Shown in pieces: positions 58,383 through 64,000 of a DNA stretch of 64,000 bases. The notes under the pieces were generated by a model. That model saw only the letters and a program-made list of their open reading frames with translations. It was not told the DNA's origin and made no database searches. The stretch is from the NCBI RefSeq assembly GCF_900156815.1, contig NZ_FTOT01000003.1:248001-312000 (forward strand), read 5' to 3'. Each line of letters starts with the position of its first letter. Position 1 is the stretch's first letter. The DNA is from Gemmobacter megaterium. Its GTDB lineage: Bacteria > Pseudomonadota > Alphaproteobacteria > Rhodobacterales > Rhodobacteraceae. A program made the position numbers and the translations under genes.

Positions 58383-59390
58383 ATGCTGCGTTTCGTGCTA
58401 CGCCGCCTGATCCTGCTGGTGCCGGTGCTGTTCGGCCTGACGGTGATGATGTTCATCATCGCCCGCCTTTTGCCGGGCGATCCTGTGGGTCTAGCCGCCG
58501 GACCCAATGCCACGGCCGAGGAAATTGCCGCCTATGCCCGCGATTTCGGTCTGGATCAGCCAGTGACGGTGCAATACTGGCGCTATCTGACCGGATTGCT
58601 GCAAGGCGATCTGGGCGTGTCGATCTTTTCCCGCCGCCCGGTGCTGGATGACCTGATCGCCTATCTTCCTGCGACGCTGGAACTGGTGTTCGCCGCCATG
58701 GCGCTGGCCGTGGTGATCGGCATTCCCTGCGGGCTGGCCGCTGCCGTGTGGCGCAACCGCTGGCCGGATTATGCCAGCCGCGTCAGCGCGCTTGCCGCCA
58801 TTTCCATGCCGCGGTTTTTCCTGGGCCTGCTGTTGCAACTGACCTTTGCCATGTGGCTGTTCTGGTTGCCGCTGGGGGGCCGCTTTCCCATCATCCTGGA
58901 ACCGCCGCCCACCGTGACCGGGTTCCTGACGCTGGACGCCCTGTTTGCCGGCGATTGGCAGGCGTTCGTCACCGCCTGCCGCCATCTGGCGCTGCCTGCC
59001 ATTGCCATGTGCCTGTCGCCGCTGGCCACGATCATGCGGATGATGCGCGCCTCGACCATCGAGGTGTTGCAGCAGGACTACGTGATGACCGCCCGCGCGC
59101 TTGGCCTGTCGCCCCGGCTGATCGTGTTCAAATATGTCGCCAAGAACGCCGTTTCGGCCACGCTGACCGTCATCGGCCTCTATTTCGGCTGGCTGCTGGG
59201 CGGCACCGTTCTGGTGGAAACCGTGTTCGACTGGCCGGGGCTGGGCCTCTACGCCACGCAAGCCATCGTCTCGCAGGATTTCATGCCGGTGATCGGCGTC
59301 GCGCTGGTGATTGGCCTGTTGTTCATGCTGGTCAATCTGCTGGTCGATGTCCTGTACGGCGTCATCAACCCGAAGGTGCGCTACGCATGA
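58383..59390 (+). CDS. peptide-type ABC transporter permease (DppB family)
   Basis: This 335-residue membrane protein starts MLRFVLRRLILLVPVLFGL with LLPGDPVGLAAGP following. The EAA loop is around YVMTARALGLSPRLIVFKYVAKNA. GGAGG is immediately upstream of ATG 58383, which is preferred to earlier in-frame codons in the hairpin region. The stop overlaps the next permease start. Confidence 0.9.
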   Translation: MLRFVLRRLILLVPVLFGLTVMMFIIARLLPGDPVGLAAGPNATAEEIAAYARDFGLDQPVTVQYWRYLTGLLQGDLGVSIFSRRPVLDDLIAYLPATLELVFAAMALAVVIGIPCGLAAAVWRNRWPDYASRVSALAAISMPRFFLGLLLQLTFAMWLFWLPLGGRFPIILEPPPTVTGFLTLDALFAGDWQAFVTACRHLALPAIAMCLSPLATIMRMMRASTIEVLQQDYVMTARALGLSPRLIVFKYVAKNAVSATLTVIGLYFGWLLGGTVLVETVFDWPGLGLYATQAIVSQDFMPVIGVALVIGLLFMLVNLLVDVLYGVINPKVRYA

Positions 59391-60262
59391 CCGAGATGAC
59401 TGAATCCGCCCGCGCCTATGCCTTTCGCCGGGGCTGGTTCCGGTTTCGCCAGTCCAGCCTGTCGATGCTGGGGGCGGTGTTGGTGCTGGCCATTCTGGTG
59501 CTGGCGGTGATCGGGCCGTGGATCGCGCCCTATCCCGAGCATATCGTCGGCGGTGTCGATACCGCCAACCGCTTTCAATCGCCGTCATTGGCGCATCCGT
59601 TCGGCACCAACGAGTTGGGTCAGGATGTGTTCAGCCTGGTGCTGGCGGGTACCCGCATTTCCGTGCTGGCGGGCCTGGGGGTGGTGCTGATCGGCACCAT
59701 CGTCGGCACACTGGCAGGCGCGCTGGCCGGGTTCTTTGGTGGCTGGGCCGACGAGGTGCTGATGCGGTTGGCGGACCTGAAGTTGACCGTTCCGGGGCTG
59801 ATCCTGGCCATGGCGGTGGCGGCAGCGCTGGGGCCGGGGCTGATGAACATGATCATCGCCATCGCCCTGTCCTGGTGGCCCGGCTATGCAAGGCTGGTGC
59901 GCGGCGAGGTCATCGCCCGCAAGGAAGAGGTCTATGTGACCGCCGCCCGCGCCATCGGCGCCAGCCCGTCGCGCGTGCTGTTCCGCCATGTGCTGCCCAA
60001 CATCGTGTCGCCCATCGTGGTCAAGATGTCGCTGGACATGGGCTTTGCCATTCTGACCGTGGCGTCGCTGGGATTCATCGGCATCGGGGTGCGGCCGCCG
60101 ACGCCGGAATGGGGTACGCTGTTGTCGGTATCCCGCAGCTACATGCCCGATTTCTGGTGGACGGCGGTGTTCCCCGGTCTGGCGATGTTCGTGGCGATCT
60201 TTGGCTTCAACCTTCTGGGCGACGGGCTGCGCGATGTGCTTGACCCGCGGGCACGGCGCTGA
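59387..60262 (+). CDS. peptide-type ABC transporter permease (DppC family)
   Basis: This 291-residue membrane protein carries the DppC block HPFGTNELGQDVFSLVLAGTRIS and the EAA loop VYVTAARAIGASPSRVLFRHVLPN. It has a longer cytoplasmic N-terminus (about 25 residues) than the equivalent protein at 14155. ATG 59387 overlaps the upstream stop; its TGA overlaps the next ATG as TGATG. Confidence 0.9.
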   Translation: MTEMTESARAYAFRRGWFRFRQSSLSMLGAVLVLAILVLAVIGPWIAPYPEHIVGGVDTANRFQSPSLAHPFGTNELGQDVFSLVLAGTRISVLAGLGVVLIGTIVGTLAGALAGFFGGWADEVLMRLADLKLTVPGLILAMAVAAALGPGLMNMIIAIALSWWPGYARLVRGEVIARKEEVYVTAARAIGASPSRVLFRHVLPNIVSPIVVKMSLDMGFAILTVASLGFIGIGVRPPTPEWGTLLSVSRSYMPDFWWTAVFPGLAMFVAIFGFNLLGDGLRDVLDPRARR

Positions 60263-61254
60263 TGGCACTTCTGGAAATCCGCAACCTGCATCTGGCCATG
60301 CGCAGCTTTGACGGCGAGGCGCATGTCCTGAACGGGATCGAACTGGCGGTGGAGCGCCGACAGGTCTGGGGGCTGGTGGGCGAGACCGGCTGCGGCAAGT
60401 CGCTGACGGGGCTGTCCTGTTCGCGGTTGGTGCCGACCCCGCCGGGCCGGTATCTGCAAGGCGAAATCCGGTTCGACGGGCAGGATCTGCTGGCCATGCC
60501 CGATGCGCAGGTGGCGGCGCTGCGTGGTACCCGGATCGGCATGATCTTTCAGGATCCGACCACCAACCTGAACCCGGCCTTCCGCATCGGAACGCAACTG
60601 GTCGATGTGGCGCTGGCCGCCGCGCGCCGCAAGCCCGAGGTGCTGGGCGGCGGCGGGCGACAGGCGGCGGAACGGCTGGCCGTGCAGATGCTGGACAAGG
60701 TGGGCATCCCCAACGCCGCCGAGCGGATGGGCGACTATCCGCACCAGTTTTCCGGCGGGATGCGCCAGCGCGTGCTGATCGCCATGGCGCTGATCGGACG
60801 GCCGGATCTGTTGATCGCGGACGAGCCGACGACCGCGCTGGATGTCAGCGTGCAGGCCCAGATCCTGCGGCTGATGCGGTCGATGGTGGATGAATTCGAC
60901 ATGGGCGTGGTGATGATCACCCATAACCTTGGCGTGGTGGCGCAAAGCTGCACCCATGTCGCGGTGATGTATGCAGGCAATATCGTCGAAAGCGGCCCGG
61001 TGCGCGATGTGCTGATGGCCCCGCGCCACCCCTATACCCGCGCGCTGATGCAGGCCATTCCCACCCGCGATACCCCGCGCGGCGGCTTGCAAGGGCTGGC
61101 GGGATCGGTGCCCAACCTGATCACCCCGCCGCCCGGCTGCCGCTTTGCCCCCCGCTGCGCGCTGGCGACCGACACCTGCCGCGCCGCCACGCCCCCCCTG
61201 ACCGGCGCCAGCCACCGCGTCGCCTGTATCCATGCGGAGACGGTTGATGCTTGA
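60262..61254 (+). CDS. peptide-type ABC transporter ATPase (DppD family)
   Basis: This 330-residue ATPase has Walker A GETGCGKS, Q-loop IFQDPTTNLNP, signature FSGGMRQRV and Walker B LLIADEPTTALD. The C-terminal extension has PPGCRFAPRCALATDTC with the cysteine cluster typical of the OppD/DppD family. It pairs with the ATPase that overlaps its end. Confidence 0.9.
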   Translation: MALLEIRNLHLAMRSFDGEAHVLNGIELAVERRQVWGLVGETGCGKSLTGLSCSRLVPTPPGRYLQGEIRFDGQDLLAMPDAQVAALRGTRIGMIFQDPTTNLNPAFRIGTQLVDVALAAARRKPEVLGGGGRQAAERLAVQMLDKVGIPNAAERMGDYPHQFSGGMRQRVLIAMALIGRPDLLIADEPTTALDVSVQAQILRLMRSMVDEFDMGVVMITHNLGVVAQSCTHVAVMYAGNIVESGPVRDVLMAPRHPYTRALMQAIPTRDTPRGGLQGLAGSVPNLITPPPGCRFAPRCALATDTCRAATPPLTGASHRVACIHAETVDA

Positions 61255-62038
61255 GATCGAGAACGTCACCAAGGTCTATCCCGGTCGCAAGGGGATGTTC
61301 GGCAGTTCCGCCCCGGTGACGGCGCTGTCCGATGTGTCGCTGTCGATCCGGCCGGGCGAAAGTTTCGGGCTGGTCGGCGAAAGCGGGTCGGGCAAGACCA
61401 CGCTCACCCGCTGTATCCTGCGGCTGGAGGAACCCACCTCGGGGCGTATCCGGTTTGACGGGCAGGATTTCGCCACGCTGTCCCCCGCCGCGCTGCGGGC
61501 GATGCGGGCGCGGATCCAGATCGTGTTCCAGGATCCGTTCGCCAGCCTGAACCCGCGCATGTCGGTGCATGACATCGTGACCGAGCCTATGGTCATTCAC
61601 GCGGCGGCCCTTGGTCTTGGGCCACGCCAGCGCACCGAGCGCGCGGCAGAACTGCTGGATCTGGTCGGCCTTGGCCCCCAGCACCTCCACCGCTATCCGC
61701 ATGAATTCTCGGGCGGGCAGCGCCAGCGGATCTGCGTCGCCCGCGCACTGGCTTGCAAGCCGGACATGGTGCTGCTGGACGAGCCGACCAGCGCGCTGGA
61801 CGTCTCGGTTCAGGCGCAGGTGCTGAACCTGCTGGGTGATCTGCAAACGCGGCTGGGGCTGACCTATCTGTTCATCAGCCATGATCTGGGCGTGATCCGC
61901 TATGTCTGTGACCGCACGGCGCTGATCTATCGCGGCAAGATCGTGGAACAGGGCGATACGCAGGCGGTGTTCGATGCCCCGCAAAGCGACTATGCCCGCA
62001 CCCTGATCGCCGCCATGCCCGAAGTGGCCTTTGACTGA
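61247..62038 (+). CDS. peptide-type ABC transporter ATPase (DppF family)
   Basis: This 263-residue ATPase has Walker A GESGSGKTT, Q-loop VFQDPFASLNPR, signature FSGGQRQRI and Walker B VLLDEPTSALD. ATG 61247 is preferred to 61232 because GCGGAGA lies at the right distance and the protein then begins MLEIENVTKVYPG, as in relatives. The C-terminal HPY extension is short. It ends the transporter block; the M20 gene follows by nine bases. Confidence 0.88.
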   Translation: MLEIENVTKVYPGRKGMFGSSAPVTALSDVSLSIRPGESFGLVGESGSGKTTLTRCILRLEEPTSGRIRFDGQDFATLSPAALRAMRARIQIVFQDPFASLNPRMSVHDIVTEPMVIHAAALGLGPRQRTERAAELLDLVGLGPQHLHRYPHEFSGGQRQRICVARALACKPDMVLLDEPTSALDVSVQAQVLNLLGDLQTRLGLTYLFISHDLGVIRYVCDRTALIYRGKIVEQGDTQAVFDAPQSDYARTLIAAMPEVAFD

Positions 62039-62047
62039 GGACGCCCC

Positions 62048-63208
62048 ATGACCGTTCTGCCCGCGATTGCCGCCTTTGCCGAGGATCTGACCGCGATCCG
62101 CCGCGATTTCCACATGCACCCGGAAATCGGCTTTCAGGAACACCGCACCAGTGCGCGGGTGGCGGAGTTGCTGGCAAGCTGGGGGGTGACGGTGACGCGC
62201 GGGATTGGCGGCACCGGGGTGGTCGGTGTGCTGGAGGGTAGTAGGCCCGGCCGCACCATCGGCCTGCGCGCCGATATGGACGCCCTGCCGATGGAGGAGC
62301 AGACGAACCTGCCCTATGCCTCGCGCACTCCGGGGGTGTTCCATGGCTGCGGCCATGACGGGCATACGACGATCCTGCTGGGCGCCGCGCGCTATCTGGC
62401 GGAAAACCGCGATTTCGCGGGCCGCGCCGTGTTCATCTTTCAGCCGGCAGAGGAAGGTCTGGGCGGTGCCCGCGCCATGCTGGCCGACGGGCTGTTCGAC
62501 CGCTTTCCCTGCGACGAGTTGTATGGCCTGCACAACTCGCCCTATCACCCGCATTCGCGCGTGACGATCCGCCCCGGCATCGCGCAGGCAGGGGCCGGGT
62601 TCTTTGACATCCGCATCACGGGGCGGGGGGCGCATGGCGCCTATCCCCATATGGGGCGCGACCCGATCACCATCGGCGCGGGTCTGGTCAAGGAATTGCA
62701 GGAAATCGTCGCCCGCAACACCGACCCGACCCATGCGGCGGTGGTTTCAGTGACCGAATTCCATGCCGGGTCTGCTTACAACGTCATACCGGGCGAAGCT
62801 GTGCTGCGCGGCACCTTCCGCTATCTGGACGATGCCGATGGCGCGATGATCGAGGGTAGGATGCGCCGCATCTGCGAGGGGCTGGCCCATGCCCATGAGG
62901 TGGAGATTGCGGCAGACATCCGCACCGTCTTTGGCGTGTTGTCGAACGATCCTGCCCGCGTGGCGAACCTGATCGACGTGGCGCAAGGCGTGGTCGGCGA
63001 TCTTGCCGCCCCGGACGCCGAGCTGACCATGGGATCCGAGGATATGGCCGACCTGCTGAACGTGGTGCCGGGCGCCTTTTTCAACCTTGGCCACAACGGT
63101 ACGGTGCCGCTGCACAATCCGGGCTATGTCTTTGACGACAGCATCCTGCCGGTGGGGGCCAGCCTGTTCGCGCGGCTGGTCGAGGTGCGGGGCGGCGCCG
63201 AGGGTTAA
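62048..63208 (+). CDS. M20 family amidohydrolase (hippurate hydrolase-like)
   Basis: This 386-residue cytoplasmic metallopeptidase of the M20D group has HMHPEIGFQEHRTS at the start, RADMDALPMEE, the metal block HGCGHDGH (Cys101, His103), and LYGLHNSPYHP. The C-terminal LHNPGYVFDD block is present. Such enzymes cleave N-acyl amino acids such as hippurate or N-acetyl derivatives. It is the last gene of the operon and should release a free amino acid from the imported or ring-opened compound. Its stop TAA shares the sequence TTAA with the stop of the convergent recombinase. Confidence 0.88.
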   Translation: MTVLPAIAAFAEDLTAIRRDFHMHPEIGFQEHRTSARVAELLASWGVTVTRGIGGTGVVGVLEGSRPGRTIGLRADMDALPMEEQTNLPYASRTPGVFHGCGHDGHTTILLGAARYLAENRDFAGRAVFIFQPAEEGLGGARAMLADGLFDRFPCDELYGLHNSPYHPHSRVTIRPGIAQAGAGFFDIRITGRGAHGAYPHMGRDPITIGAGLVKELQEIVARNTDPTHAAVVSVTEFHAGSAYNVIPGEAVLRGTFRYLDDADGAMIEGRMRRICEGLAHAHEVEIAADIRTVFGVLSNDPARVANLIDVAQGVVGDLAAPDAELTMGSEDMADLLNVVPGAFFNLGHNGTVPLHNPGYVFDDSILPVGASLFARLVEVRGGAEG

Positions 63209-64000
63209 AGCAATCCCAGTTTGCCCGCGCGCTCCAACAGCATACGCACCGACGAAGGCTGCCATTTGGACCGCCCGCGCGGTGTGCGTTCGCGCATGGC
63301 CTCCAGCCGGTCGCAAATCTGTTGCAGTGTCATGTCGGGATCGGCGCCTTTCAGTGCGGCGACCAGCGCAGGCAGGCGGTCGTCTCTGGCGGTGCGCGGG
63401 GCCGGTGCCAGCAGGGTTTCGGGCAACATGCCTTCGGCAACATAGGCCCCCACGGCGCGGCGCAGGCGCGGCAGGGTCCAGGCGGCGCGTCCGGCAGGTT
63501 GGCGCGCATTGATCAGGCGCACCAGATCTTCCCAGGCCATGTCGGGGCGATGCCGCCGGACCAGCGGCACCCAGTCTTCGGCGGTTTCATTCAGCCGGTC
63601 TAGATAGGTTTCGCGCCGCGCCTGCACCACCTTGCGCAAGGCGCGTGGATCGCCTGCGCGCAGCCCCGGATTGCCGCCGATGCGGCCCTGCGCCCGCGCG
63701 GATTGCAGCCCGGCGCGCGTGCGTTCGCGGATCAGCGCACGCTCGAATTCCGCAGCCGCGCCAAGCACCTGCAAGGTGAATTTACCCTGCGGGCTTGCCG
63801 TGTCGATAGGGTCGTTCAGCGACCGGAAATGCGCGCCCTTGGCCTCCAGCCGGTCCAGCACTTCCAGCAGATGCGCCAGCGAGCGGGCCAGCCGGTCGAT
63901 CCGCACGACAACCAGTATGTCGCCTTTGCCGATCCGTTCCATCAGCCGGGCCAGAACCGGCCGCGCGCGGTTGCCGCCGGATCCTTGTTCGCGGTGGATC
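63205..64000 (-). CDS. serine recombinase/resolvase (N-terminus beyond window)
   Basis: At least 264 residues of a serine recombinase are encoded. The frame stays open to the window edge and reads IHREQGSGGNRARPVLARLM before an internal Met at 63942, so the gene continues beyond 64000 and the catalytic Ser region is not seen. Visible resolvase parts are DILVVVRIDRLARSLAHLLEVLDRLEAKG, GKFTLQVLGAAAEFERALIRERTRAGLQSARAQGR, and a long C-terminal helical region of about 150 residues. It may belong to a resolvase or invertase of the plasmid or to a mobile element outside the window. It is convergent with the M20 gene, overlapping by four bases. Confidence 0.85.
   Translation of the reverse strand, partial: IHREQGSGGNRARPVLARLMERIGKGDILVVVRIDRLARSLAHLLEVLDRLEAKGAHFRSLNDPIDTASPQGKFTLQVLGAAAEFERALIRERTRAGLQSARAQGRIGGNPGLRAGDPRALRKVVQARRETYLDRLNETAEDWVPLVRRHRPDMAWEDLVRLINARQPAGRAAWTLPRLRRAVGAYVAEGMLPETLLAPAPRTARDDRLPALVAALKGADPDMTLQQICDRLEAMRERTPRGRSKWQPSSVRMLLERAGKLGLL

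Overview
The window is GC-rich DNA with very tight gene packing: stop and start codons overlap as ATGA or GTGA in dozens of places. It comes from an alphaproteobacterium, most likely a member of the Rhodobacterales (Paracoccaceae type). This placement rests on protein style, codon use and the type of replication module, not on a search. I saw no rRNA, tRNA or CRISPR array. A plasmid-type partition and replication module in the middle (about 32.9-36.5 kb) indicates an extrachromosomal replicon (plasmid or chromid). It carries mostly transporters and catabolic operons, each with a local regulator.

Layout. 0-1 kb: the tail of an unidentified gene, then a formylglycine-generating enzyme. 1-8.6 kb (minus): a YnjBCDF-like unit (ABC ATPase, double permease, binding protein, CDP-alcohol phosphatidyltransferase) behind a TVP38-flavin oxidoreductase fusion and a second flavoprotein. 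8.8-11.5 kb: an RTX protein with no secretion system nearby. 11.6-18.6 kb (plus): a peptide-type ABC importer followed by a metallophosphoesterase, a tyrosine-phosphatase-like protein and a small unknown protein. 18.6-25.4 kb (minus): a translationally coupled branched-chain-type ABC importer with an aspartate-dehydrogenase-like enzyme, an aldo/keto reductase lacking its catalytic His, and a TIGR04076-type protein. 25.5-27.6 kb (plus): a divergent GntR regulator and an aldo/keto reductase-RidA fusion, with a palindromic operator between the two arms. 27.7-32.9 kb: aminotransferase, ALDH7-type dehydrogenase and HglS (2-oxoadipate dioxygenase/decarboxylase), i.e. lower lysine/2-aminoadipate catabolism, with a divergent LysR regulator.

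32.9-36.5 kb: ParB, ParA and a small DnaA-like initiator, with three copies of one 16-bp palindrome, an exact 18-bp repeat pair and a good promoter. 36.5-38.9 kb (minus): a 2OG-Fe(II) oxygenase with a cysteine-less peroxiredoxin-like N-terminus, an ECF sigma factor and a membrane anti-sigma factor. 39.1-43.5 kb (plus): a ThDP-dependent enzyme, a DMSO/biotin-sulfoxide-reductase-type molybdoenzyme and an AhpD-like protein. 43.7-47.2 kb: pcaF, pcaJ, pcaI and a divergent IclR regulator with a clear 11-bp inverted repeat, i.e. the end of the beta-ketoadipate pathway. 47.2-51.9 kb: an RpiR regulator, an N-formylglutamate amidohydrolase and a flavin oxidase, divergent from an orphan peptide-type binding protein. 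52.1-63.2 kb (plus): an IclR regulator, a fused HyuA-HyuB (5-oxoprolinase-like) protein, a complete dipeptide-type ABC importer and an M20 amidohydrolase, probably for uptake and hydrolysis of cyclic or blocked amino-acid derivatives. 63.2-64 kb (minus): a serine recombinase cut by the window edge.

The most distinctive items are the replication/partition module with its repeats, the uncharacterised 18.6-27.6 kb catabolic region (His-less reductase, reductase-RidA fusion, operator), and several unusual gene partnerships (phosphatases behind a peptide importer; ThDP enzyme with molybdoenzyme; oxygenase with ECF sigma and a zinc-free anti-sigma).
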